Shown here in pieces: positions 37,596-54,165 of a stretch of DNA of 64,000 nt. The notes below the pieces were generated by a model that was not told the origin of the DNA, made no database searches, and saw nothing but the letters and a program-made list of their open reading frames with translations. The DNA lies in NCBI GenBank assembly GCA_902729315.2, contig LR746278.1, positions 2,489,501 to 2,553,500 on the forward strand, given 5' to 3'. Source of the DNA: Spirodela intermedia. Lineage: Eukaryota > Streptophyta > Magnoliopsida > Alismatales > Araceae. A program made the position numbers and the translations under genes. The first letter of the stretch is position 1, and the number at the start of each line of letters is the position of its first letter.

Positions 37596-40500
37596 GTGAG
37601 CACCCTCTTCCTCACTTTGTCCATCTCTGTCTATAATAATCTCTACGTCTTTGTAATCTCACCCTTGCTCATCACCACTACTTTTACTTATAACCCTCAA
37701 TCTTTTGATAAATATTGTTCATGGTGTGATTATGCATGTTGCTCTTCCAATGTTTTATGATCCTTATTCTCCATCGCCCTCAACAGAGCAGACTTCTCGA
37801 CTTTCCATGTCTCCCTCCATTTATCATCTTTTACTTTGCCTTACTTTCCTAAAGATAAAAAGAATATGTCTCACTTGTTGTCCTCTCTCACGTCTCCCTT
37901 TTATCTCCTTCATATTTAATTGCCTACAATTTTGAAAAAAGTTTTCCAAGAGTAATAAAAAATTGTGATGCTTTTGGTATCACTAAAGTGCTATGGTGAC
38001 GTAGTTATGCAGTGGGTCAGTCTCCATGCTTCTTTGGCAGCTATATGGAAAATTGGTTTGAAGGGTTTGCGTCCAAACTGGCAGACTCTAATCGATCATA
38101 TTTCACACCAGCAGACAAATTCTTGACAAGTTATTGTTCTAGAAGACAATCCATCTTTAAAAATTTAGAGGACGGAAAGATTTTGTGAAGGCCCATGAAA
38201 AAGGTTAACGTAGAACAGGATTATTTATCTGACTAGATTGAGCCAGAAGCTAATTGATTGGATGATGGATTGTCTATCTGCAGTTGAGTTTTCTTTGTTA
38301 ATAGGTGCGCATATTTGTTGCTTTTCTGGCGCTCTTGTGGATTGAGCCCATGATATTTTTCTTTGGATCGTGTTCAGCCTTGACGAGGAAAGTGCTATGT
38401 TATATGATGAGAAAAGGAAGATTGTATTGCTTGATCGGTGGATTAGAGTGGAGGGAATCATTCATGCCTCGTGAAAGTAGACATACGACAAACCATCAGG
38501 AAGTAAATGAATGAAACTTAAGTTGGCAGCTTTCAAAAGGTTGCTTCTGCTGATATTGGAGCATGCTTCACGATTAACCCTGAGAAGAAACTGCATTCGT
38601 GCACGGTTATGTTCATGTTCTTTAGCATTATGCAAAGCTAGAAGTTCTAAGGTACGGATTTTCCTACAAACACATGGGAAAAGTGCATTCTTTGAATGCA
38701 TAGCCTTAAGGTTAGAATAGTTGATTAGCAAGATTTGAACGAAAGAAGGAAAAAATCCAGATTTCTTCTGGTTAAAGACGAATTTTCTCCTCTTTTTTTT
38801 CTTAACTATAGCAAGCTGGAATCTTTCCTTATTTAGAGTGGTAATGCAGTGTAGAAGCTGTAGCTTCTGTAGTGATTGTGCAGCAGTTAGACTCGGGAGA
38901 CATTCAACTGATTAATCTCTTCATCGTTAAGATTACTTTAATTATTGGCCAACCTTTTACTATATGAACAGAAGCCTCGGCTAGTATTACAGATAGATCT
39001 TCTCTATTCTGAAGAACATCTGTCTTGAAAGGATGTGTTCTCACGCCACCAGTCATTCCAAAATAAAGTCCTCTGTCATTATTGAGACAAATCTTCCCCA
39101 CCCTGTTAGATAATTCTTATCTATAATACATTCTTACTTATCAGCCACTGATGCTGCGATACAACATATGTATATATCAGTTTCATGTTCCTTCTATCTG
39201 TTTGTTTACTACGTCAAGCTTCAATTTATGATAATAATATGCTAAACAATTATTCATTATGCTACTTTTTTCATTGTATATATCATTTTAGCATCAACCA
39301 CATTGATACTGAAATTTTAAAGCATGCCTCGTTGGGTTTTCTTGTTTTGTGTCTTGATTTCACCATAACTTTTAGTGATTAGATATTTGATTTATTTCTC
39401 ATTTATTAAACCTTCACAACAGCCTAAAGCAAATGGGAGCGGAAATTCAGGAGATTTTCCAGTGGACAAGGAGTTTTCAGGTTTGCATTTTGTTCTCAAG
39501 CTTAGTGAGTACACTTGGTTGAATGATGTAGGCGATGACTTCTACATCCCTCTTATAAGTGAAAGCAGTCAGGCTAAGACTAAACATACTGAACTGGTAA
39601 TGATGGAGCCACAAGTCACGAGTCCTGCTGAAGAGGAATTACTTAAAGAAGTGGTTCATTCTGAATCTCAGTCAACTTTATCAACAGATGTTGAGATGAG
39701 CCAAGACGTAGAAGCTGTTTCTTACACTGATGACATTATCAGTGAGATAAGGAACTTGGTAACTGACATATCTGCTGAGAAAGGTAATATAACAAAAAGT
39801 AAAGAAACACAGGAGAACATTCTTCAAGAAATTGAGAAATTGGCAGCTGAAGCCTATGGCATTTTTAGAAGCTCAATTCCGGTGTTCGTCGAGGAACCTG
39901 TTTCTGATGAGGAACTATTGAAGCCTCCAGTACAAATATCTTCAGGAACAGGGACAGGTTATGAAATACTTCTTCAGGGATTTAACTGGGAATCTCATAG
40001 ATCTGGAAAATGGTACGCTGAGCTCTATGCAAAAGCTGACGAGATGGCCTCAATGGGCTTCACCACAATATGGTTACCCCCTCCGACGGAATCTGTATCA
40101 CCTGAAGGCTACATGCCGAAGGATTTATACAACTTGAATTCAAGGTATGCAAATAGTTTGTTTTGTTTCCGTCATGTTTGTCATACTGATGTTAGAAGGA
40201 AAACTGATGTAGGAAAGCTCTATATGAAGTTTATTTTATTCCTTTTCAATTACTGAAAAAATATCATCTTTATATATTTGTTTTTTCACATTCAGGTTTT
40301 CATATTTTCTTGAGATGTCATGAGATCTGACCATTTATCTAACTATGGAAACTGTGCCTATGCCAGAAAAGGTTTCCAGTGTTTCTTTAAGATTCGTGTT
40401 TTGTTTGAATTTATGTTGCCAGTTACCAATATGACTTCAATGCTGCAAAATATCTCGTTTTTCTTTGAGGTAGGATGCGAGGTAGATCAAGGAAACATAC

Positions 40501-43500
40501 GAAATTGCAGAAAATTTTAAAAGAAGAATAACAGCAAGAATGGGAAGCATGGTCTGTTCATCGTTGTGCTTAGCATGGAAGAAAGCAAAAAGGCTTAGTA
40601 TTATTCTGTTGAAAACAATTCTTGGTTCAATTCAGCAACTTCTCTGAGAAAGGGAACCTTTCTGCCACCAGTTGTGGGGTGTTTCGCTCGAATTATGAAA
40701 TGAAGAGACCCACCGTACTCTCTTTAAGGAAAGTGACGAGAGGACTTCTTTGGACCTGCTAGAATGTAGTCACTGAGAAGATGATCTCGTCACATAGATA
40801 ATATTAACATTATAAGTGGTGGCAAACCATTTCGCTGAGGATCAAACTGGGATCCTGGTCAACACCCTTTTCACAACTCAAATAAGAAAAATGATGCAGC
40901 TGGGTTGTGCTAGGCTAAAGGTAAGTTTATTACAGTAGTTATAGTTCATTGAGTGACACCTGTTTTGAAGGGCTCCCAGACTATTGTACTTGGAACCGAA
41001 TGTGTCTCTTCGGTTTTTATTTTTACGGATTTTTCCAATCAGAACCTTTCTATATGTTTGTGTCTGCGTGTGTTTTTGTGTGTGTTTGTGTGTGCTATAT
41101 GAACCCACAAAGTCGGGACGACTTCCAGGCTAAATAGTCTGGAATTAAATGAAAAGAAAACAATTGATCTGTTGGTTCAGCCAGTTCCAGATGGCCTGAC
41201 TTGGTCCAGCTGGCTTGCTAGAGAATGTGCTAGAGGGGTTATTCAATCCTGATCTCATGAGATTGGACCTGGGCCAAATGGACGCATGACCTGATTTAAG
41301 ATTCCATGCTCCAACCTAGAGGAATAAGAAGAATAAATTCATTGTTCCCTGTGACCTCAAGATCATTTAGGGCTGAGCTGAGCAAAGATTGGCCTTTCAA
41401 CTTCAGCTCATGCAACCTCAGGTGGAAATGGCAATAGCATTGAAGGTGGCAATAATATTTCCAAATTAATAGGTAAACTGATGTTTCAACTGCCGAGGAA
41501 GACAGAAGGAACCGTGGGGTCTGAACTTGGAAACCTGTTCTGTTAACCTGAGAAGAGGGAAGAGTCCCCTAGTTGCCTGGAGTTCTTCCCTGTTGTCAAG
41601 ACTCAGGAAACAACAAGGCGCTATTGGTGGAAGACATGCTAGAAAAGGGACCAAAGAGACAATCTAAGATGGCTCACGAGTGTGGTGGGAGGGGCTGCTG
41701 AGTGGGTTCGGTAATATTAATACAGGTCAGAAGCCTCAGTAAGGTCAGTTTTCTAATCTTACATCATGACTAGTGCCATACATTGGATAACTTGAGATTC
41801 TATCATTGGACAATCTGATGGATATTAATTCAGAAGGAAGAGGAAGGGAGCAAGAACCTGCTATTCGTCTTTAGAAACAGTCTTCAAGGTTCAGAGGGAA
41901 GCTGCTGCAGATAAGATCATCCCAAGTCTTAACTGAGGAAGCTTTCCCCTTTTTATTATTTACCCAGATTTAAGCCTATGATAGGTCAGATTGGTCTATC
42001 CAGTTTGTCCTAACACTTTATATCGGCTGTACAATATCTGGTTCTGGCGTTGTAAATTTGTTGGCATTTACTTTTATCTTTCTGAATAGAAAACATGGGT
42101 TATGGGAATTCTGACACAATAAGTTTTCCAACTTGTTGTCTCTTAAATGTAGGATCTAAATGTTTTTTAGAAATAAACGGCAAGATGATTTTTTTAAAAT
42201 AATCCATACGCATACAGAACAGAGTGCACTATACGTACAAGCTTTTTGAATAAATGTGTTTTATCTTAGATATTTTTCTTTTATAACACCACCTCCGTCC
42301 CATGGCTCATACTTCATAATATTCATATACATAAACATATATAGACAGATAGATAAAACGGCGTGAGTTTTGACCTTTTTTGTCCAGGGGGAATGCTGAT
42401 TATAACAACTATTCTCGTTCATAAATTATGTCCAATCTAATTATTGTTTCTGTTACAGAAACATGTAAATATCAGAGGTGAATTTTTATGCTATGATAAT
42501 TTAGGATTATATATTTTGACTATTTTTTGGTCCTAGGATTTCTGTCATTTGCTGTATTCCAATGGCTCGGTGATTTCTTGTTTAAACTTGTTGACCAATT
42601 CTTTATTAGTCTTTCTGTAGCATTGTTGTGAAGAAATGCTTAAAATGCAGAAGGATAGACTTCTCACGTATACAGTGCTGGAAAAGAGAATGAGAAATGC
42701 TGGCTTGAGAAAATACACTTAATACGGTTGTGTGTAAAGTAATGTAGGTTGGGTCATTCTAAATCTGAATTTTCTTGCGATGTAGATACAGGTCATTCAT
42801 ATTGACTTCTTGCTATGGTATATACCAGATACGGAAGTATGGAAGAGCTGAAGAGCCTTGTGAAGAAGTTCCATGAAGTGGGCATTAGAGTTCTTGGCGA
42901 TGTTGTCTTAAATCATCGGTGTGCTCATGCGAAGAATGCAAATGGCATTTGGAATATATTTGGTGGTCGTTTGGCCTGGGATGATCGTGCTGTTGTGTCA
43001 GATGATCCTCATTTTCAGGTATTTTTTTTATCATGGTTTGTGCAGACAGCGCTGGCATACTTCTTTCTATTTAAGTCCTCAAAAAAAAAGTATGTCAACC
43101 ATGATACAATAGTTTCTCAAATTAGCTGAAAAGACATTTTTCGTTAGCTACTGTCTGAAGTTTGCAGAATCATTTCGTTCTATTCTTGTAATTTTTTTCC
43201 GAGCATTCTTCAGATACGTCTACAACCTATGCAGCTGTGGTCATGTCTGTCATGCTTTTATAAAATACTAGAGATTGGTTTCCACCAGGGTTAGCATCTT
43301 TTTTTCGACTTTTTAGTAAAAAAACAAATTAGTTATTTGTCCTTCTCTAATGTGGCTTTTAAGTGAGCTTCTTAATCCAGAGAGCTCACAGATTATCGTT
43401 TTTTCTGTTGGGAGTCTGCAACAGACATGTGCGTCTGGTGTTACTTATCCTTATTCTTGGCTTAGAAAATATCATATGATCTCTCTGTCTCTCCCATCTC

Positions 43501-46500
43501 TTTTGTGTGTGCCTTCGGCATTTTTTATCTGTTGTTTACAAAAGCTTTTATGCTCTCCAGGGCAGGGGAAACAAGAGCAGTGGAGATAATTTTCATGCTG
43601 CTCCAAACATTGACCATTCGCAGGAATTTGTGAGGAAGGATCTGAAAGAATGGCTTCTCTGGCTAAGGTTCAAAATGACTCCTTAAAGTTTCATACTTTT
43701 CTTGGTAGAATTTCATGATGTTTAGAATTTCATTAGACACATTTCTAATGCATTTTATTCCCGTCTTTCTTTACCTGATTGAAAATGCAAAAAAGTGTCT
43801 TGATGAGGTTCACACTATTATTTGGTGACATTTTAGTTTCATTTCAAGCTTCCCGTCTAGTTTGTCTGTACACGAAGAGGAGTGTGATGGCATTTTTATT
43901 TTATTTACTTTTCCAACTATTCGTTCATGAGTCAACAAGCAAACCCGTTAGTGTCTGCATATATTTGTCTCGCCAGAGATAAAGAATTTTAGGATACGAT
44001 CCTGACAATCAAGAAAAGGATCAGGGGAAACAGTTGATTGAATAATAGGAATCTTTCCCTGACCAGGAGCCGTATATCTGTTTGAACTTGTCTGTGGACA
44101 TTAATGTGTCATGTATATGTTCTTCATAGCTTTAATTTTCCACGTGGTTCTGCCTAAGAAAGTGAAAATTGTATCTCTAAACCTGCATTTCGTAGGAATG
44201 AGAGAAATTGGTTTGCAGGTACTCCACGCATACATTGACAATGGTGGAACCATTGTTTTCAATTTAGAACGGTGTAGACCTCGCAGGTGCAGCATCTATT
44301 CCAGTTTAATTGTACTGAAAATTTAGCATTGTTCAAGAACTCCTGTTTGATGCGTGCCCTGGCTTTGTTTTTGATAAAAATCTGCTCTTAAGCGAAGAAC
44401 ATCATGGTGTCCGATCAGTAGTTCACTCTTCTTGATAGATTAAAAACCAATAGGACTCTAATTCAGTTTACTTCTCTAACCCTTCATCATCTTCTTCTTC
44501 TTCTTCTTCTTCTTGCTATTAGTTTAATGAATGATATTCGGTGTGTTCGTGAACTTTTGTTTATCAGACAGTTTCATGTCATCCTTTTAACATATATCGT
44601 GTCTCTTGCTTTATCAATACGGTTTGAGATTTCGAAGTTCCATTTTCACTGTGTAATATATCCATTTCAATGTGCATTGTTCAGGGAAGAAATTGGATAC
44701 GATGGTTGGAGATTAGATTTTGTCAGGGGCTTCTGGGGTGGCTATGTTAAAGACTACCTTGAAGCAAGTGAACCGTATTTTGCTGTGGGTGAATACTGGG
44801 ACTCCCTTAGTTACACATATGGTCAGATGGACTACAGTCAAGATGCACACAGGCAAAGAATTATTGATTGGATAAATGCCACCGGTGGAAACGCTAGTGC
44901 ATTCGATGTGACTACTAAAGGGATCCTTCATGCTGTAAGATTTCTTGTTTCTTTATTCAAAAGTGTGAGCTTTTTCCCTTCGTTGTAGAAACTTATATTG
45001 TGTTACTCTTGCCTTGTTGTTTATTTGGTTGACGGCTCAGTGCGATGCTATGCTTTATCTTTTTATCAAAATGTTCCTTATAATTAATCCACCCCCCACC
45101 CTTAAGGGAAAAAATAAAAGGTGAAAGAGCATAACGTGAATTGGCATATTCTGCAGGCCATTCAGATACTAAATTTTGCTTTAGTGGCATATCTCGTACA
45201 CGCCTAAAATACATCTTCTCTCTCGTAGGCATTGGAAAAATGTGAATATTGGAGAATGTCAGACGAAAAGGGAAAGCCACCCGGTGTGATGGGATGGTGG
45301 CCGTCCCGTGCTGTTACATTTATAGAGAACCACGACACTGGTTCTACTCAGGTGTGCAAACCGCTATCTATTTATTTTTCAATATTTATGCTCGTTTTCC
45401 TCTCCCTTGAGTTTGGTGAGAATCTGAGAAGCCTTTCATTGGGCTATTTTGATTGTGAGTTTTTTCTGGCATGCTTGGCATTTTTGGCATTTTCTATCGT
45501 TGGCAGTTCTCCATATCTCCATTACCGTAATATGAATCAGGTAATATCTGATGGGGGTTCCCAGATTACTTGCCTCTAAAAAGGACACGCTGGATTGTGC
45601 TCTGTTAATATCCCGACACATATTTCCCTTCAAGGAAATAAAAGGCATTCACCATTTTGCCTTTTTATCCAGAACCGGGATGCGAATTCACTCTTTTGCC
45701 TTTTTTATCTTGGATTCTCAAAAGAAAAATCCCTGATTTTCTCATTCACATCTCCGAGGTGATGCATATTTTTTGACCTTCCTGGTGAATTTCTGATCTG
45801 CATTACTTTTTTATATATTTTTTATGGTTTTAAAAAATAACCAATGGGGTGGATATATCTTCTTACGCTGAGCACAACCATGCCGATCATTCCATATAAT
45901 AAGCCTACCTGATTGATGATGAGGAATGGGGCTCCCATAAACTGGGGGGGTAAGCTAACCTGAGACTGTTGTCAAGTATTCCAGAATGTGGGGGTGCCTT
46001 TCCTTTTAGATTGTTTAAGGTTCTGCAGTGGTACCTCCCAAGGTTCTCCGGCTATGGAGGATTCTTGTGTCCATGGCGGGTCTGCTAGGAGAGGAGGGAG
46101 AGGAAGCTGACGCGTGTCGTGTGCTTGTAGAGGGCAGTCTAAGGTGCTGATTCCACGTGGTTATCTTGTTGTTCTGCAGGGGCATTGGAGATTCCCCTCG
46201 GGGAAGGAGATGCAGGGTTACGCGTACATCCTGACTCATTCGGGGACGCCGACGGTCTTCTACGACCATATCGCCTCCCACTACCAGCGGGAGATCGCGG
46301 CGTTGATTTCGCTGAGGAACAGGAACAAGATCCACTGCCGGAGCACGGTATGCGTTCCTTCCCTTCCCCGATGGGGTGTCTTTCAAGAACCCACCCCAGC
46401 GCAGAACCGCCCGTTAGGATTTCCTAGCTTCAAAGAGAGGGAGAATCCTGAGACAAGGACATGGGCATGGATTAAACCCATAGCTTCAGAGAAGAGCCTC

Positions 46501-46604
46501 GTCAAGACTTTCACCTAATGCCACCGTCATCATGGTTCTTTTAGCTCGCCTGCTTTCATGCCCTATGAGCCCACTCCCTTGGCCCCTTTTTTTGGAGAGG
46601 TATG

Positions 46605-46642
<38 letters not shown>

Positions 46643-47220
46643 CCTAGGACATCCGAATGATTCCTGGCTTCAGAGAAAATCCTCGTCAAACTTTCACCTA
46701 ATTCCATCGTCATCGTGGTTCTTTTAGCTCTCCTGCTTTCATGCCCTATGAGGCCACTCCCTCCTTGGCCCCTTTTATTTGGGAGAGGTAGAGAGAGAGA
46801 GAGAGAGAGAGAGAAATGGGCATGATTTCCTAGCTTCAGAGAAAATGCTTATGAAGCCCTACACCTAATTCCATCATCACCACCATCATGGGTCTGTTAG
46901 CTCTCCTGCTTTCATTTTCATGCCCAATGTCCTCAGCAGCCCCCTTGGCCCCTTTTTTTTGGGGCTAGGGCATGAACGACGCTTACTAGCTCCAGAGAAA
47001 ATTTTCGCCAATCATGGGTCTTCTAGTTCTCCTGCATCTAATCCTGTGTCGCTGGGCTCTACAGGTGAAGATAAAGAAGGCCGAGAGGGACGTCTACGCG
47101 GCCGAGATCGACGAGCGAGTGGTGATGAAGATCGGGCCCGGGTACTACGAGCCGGAGGGCCCCCGTAGCTGGTCCGTGGCCGCGGAAGGTGCAGAGTACA
47201 AGGTCTGGGAGGCCATTTGA
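33290..47220 (+). CDS. AMY3: Plastid alpha-amylase AMY3 with tandem CBM45 starch-binding domains
   Basis: Exons: 33290-33577, 33731-33867, 34142-34196, 34281-34403, 34797-34911, 35370-35719, 39423-40144, 42829-43018, 43561-43667, 44685-44934, 45229-45351, 46180-46347 and 47065-47220. They total 2784 nt, giving 927 aa and a stop (Arabidopsis AMY3 is 887). The enzyme hydrolyses internal alpha-1,4 bonds of starch in the plastid stroma (GH13). Residues 1 to about 65 are a transit peptide. CBM45-1 contains WILHWGVTY and CBM45-2 contains VVVHWGVC. A linker with [14 protein letters not shown] leads to the GH13 barrel. Catalytic residues are Asp707 (GWRLDFVRG), Glu732 (VGEYWDS) and Asp815 (ENHDTGST). 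Arabidopsis AMY3 is thiol-regulated through Cys499-Cys587; here the second Cys is present (Cys628, NHRCAH) but the first is Leu540 (EILLQGFNW). Intron 6 is 3.7 kb and intron 7 is 2.7 kb. Confidence 0.96.
36848..36970 (+). mobile_element. Possible degraded LTR end with primer-binding-like site
   Basis: The stretch from GTGTTAGCATGCC through TCATTGTCAATTGGCTTTGG to TAGCATGATACCAAAGGTCT resembles the common plant LTR-element layout. That layout is TGTTAG..., then TTGTCAATTGG..., then ATGGTATCAGAGCCT as the initiator-Met primer-binding site, which is badly decayed here. A weaker echo follows at about 37040-37150. No coding domain is visible. This is tentative. Confidence 0.3.
37564..37592. repeat. 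CT microsatellite in AMY3 intron 6
   Basis: A pure (CT)n run of about 29 bp. It gives rise to low-complexity Ser-Leu ORFs that are not genes. Confidence 0.9.
40145..42828 (+). other. 2.7-kb intron 7 of AMY3
   Basis: The intron interrupts the codon after NLNSR and resumes at YGSMEELKS. It contains a 25-bp exact copy of AMY3 leader sequence (40950-40974) and a TG-rich stretch near 41060-41095. I recognise no gene or mobile element in it. Confidence 0.7.
44490..44514. repeat. CTT microsatellite in AMY3 intron 9
   Basis: A (CTT)n run of about 25 bp in the intron between the DLKEWLLWL exon and the exon carrying the catalytic Asp. Confidence 0.85.
46420..47040. repeat. Three and a half tandem copies of a 155-185 bp unit in AMY3 intron 12
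   Basis: Anchors TAGCTTCAGAGAA (or close variants) occur at about 46481, 46665, 46831 and 46987. In the first three copies they are followed by CACCTAAT-CCA, ATCATGG/TCGTGG-TCT, TTAGCTC-CCTGCTTTCAT and CTTGGCCCCTTTT; the fourth copy is truncated. (GA)n tracts separate copies 1/2 (46608-46640) and 2/3 (46789-46814). The array sits between the last two exons and does not affect coding. Confidence 0.85.
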
Positions 47221-47616
47221 TGACCCCTAATTATTCTTGTTGAAGGGTCCCAAATAAGCTCTTGCTGTGAGGGAGCAGTCGGATCTTCAGATGGGCTTTC
47301 GAGGAGGTTCCCAGGCAGAAGAAGAAGAAGAAGACCCATTCGCCATTGTTTTCTTCGCTGCTTGCTGCCGCCTACCCATATTCGGACACATTCCTTGAGA
47401 TTGATTGAAGAACGCGAGCTGACTGACCCATTCCAGGCAAGGCTCTGTATCGAACGAAGCCCCGGGTGGTCTTGGATTGGCTTTATTTATTCGGCAAATA
47501 CAAGCATTGATATTTTGAGGAACAAATCTATTACAAGACCAGCCAATTTCACCCGCTACACCGTACAAGCCACACACAGAGAGAGGCACGCACACACACA
47601 CACACAGCGTTGAGGA
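47221..47616. other. Convergent intergenic region, AMY3 / ICS
   Basis: 396 bp between two converging stop codons, so the 3' UTRs are probably close or overlapping. A (GAA)n run near 47315-47335 and a (CA)n run near 47588-47606 are the only repeats seen. No gene is seen. Confidence 0.6.
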
Positions 47617-53546
<5,930 letters not shown>

Positions 53547-53716
53547 AGCAGGAGGAAGAAGAAGAGAAAGAGGAAGAGAAGGAAGAGCAAGAAGAAGGCT
53601 GATGGGAGACGATCTTCCTCACCGGCGGCCGAGGACGGCGGTGGCGTATTCCCTACAGGCAACCGTCGCGCCACTGTCCCGTGCAATCTTCCACGGCAGA
53701 GTTAACGGCCCGCCGC

Positions 53717-53723
53717 CTTTATA
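53717..53723 (-). promoter_or_regulatory. TATA box candidate for ICS
   Basis: The minus strand reads GGCTATAAAGGCGG, so TATAAAG lies about 170 bp upstream of the ICS ATG in otherwise GC-rich sequence. Spacing suits a leader of about 140 nt. Confidence 0.6.
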
Positions 53724-53764
53724 GCCGCCGGCCGAGCGGCGGACATCTCCGCCATCCCGACGCA

Positions 53765-53770
53765 TTGACC
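53765..53770 (+). promoter_or_regulatory. W-box (TTGACC) upstream of ICS
   Basis: TTGACC is the core WRKY-binding W-box, here about 220 bp upstream of the ICS ATG. WRKY factors are known activators of Arabidopsis ICS1. Use here is inferred. Confidence 0.4.
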
Positions 53771-54010
53771 GGTCCCGCCACTAGCAGCTCTCATTAAGAG
53801 CGCAGCCGACCCCCGGACAACGTTACTACAAAGTCACCTTGAGAGAGATTCCTGATCGAGAAGATTTTCGGGCACTTCAATGCGATTTCTCGCCCGACAA
53901 TGCAGCAGACGTCGTGACAGCCGCTTTTTATGCGTTAACTTTTCTGCCAGCAGACGTGGACTTTTCCGAGTCAGGAAACCACCACCAGGCAGCACGGCAG
54001 TTTACAGTTA

Positions 54011-54013
<3 letters not shown>

Positions 54014-54056
<43 letters not shown>
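54014..54056. repeat. CT microsatellite upstream of ICS
   Basis: An almost pure (CT)n run of about 43 bp in the gap between SSRP1 and ICS. On the minus strand it is a GA repeat, about 470 bp upstream of the ICS ATG. GAGA-type repeats can bind plant BBR/BPC factors. Confidence 0.9.
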
Positions 54057-54059
<3 letters not shown>

Positions 54060-54147
54060 CAAGACGTCCAGATTGGGAGAAGGGAAGGTGATGCTCCCAT
54101 TAAATTAACTGCTGGGATTCCGGATCTTCCTAGTCAAGGGATGCACT

Positions 54148-54156
54148 GGTCAAAAA
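54148..54156. promoter_or_regulatory. Overlapping W-box and GTCAAAAA (Whirly ERE-type) motif
   Basis: GGTCAAAAA on the plus strand contains a minus-strand TTGACC W-box and a plus-strand GTCAAAAA. The latter fits the GTCAAAA(A/T) elicitor-response core bound by Whirly proteins. It lies about 600 bp upstream of ICS, just past the SSRP1 stop. One 8-mer can occur by chance. Confidence 0.3.
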
Positions 54157-54165
54157 GTCACCGGA

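Larger units (their letters stand above)
35720..39422 (+). other. 3.7-kb intron 6 of AMY3
   Basis: It separates the exon ending [11 protein letters not shown] from the exon starting PKANGSG, and phase 0 is kept. It holds a possible retrotransposon remnant near 36848-36970 and a CT microsatellite at 37564-37592. I find no exon of AMY3 or of another gene in it. Confidence 0.75.
53547..54165. promoter_or_regulatory. ICS promoter / SSRP1 3' flank
   Basis: 619 bp between the ICS start and the SSRP1 stop, both on the minus strand. The ICS-proximal part is GC-rich and holds a TATA box candidate. The distal part carries a 43-bp CT microsatellite, a W-box and a GTCAAAAA motif. All core control sequence for ICS has to fit in this short gap or reach into SSRP1. 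Confidence 0.6.

Noticed and set aside
37168-37760. ORFs of 143 and 66 codons in AMY3 intron 6
   Set aside because: They are driven by the CT microsatellite (Ser-Leu repeats) and have no splice support or homology.
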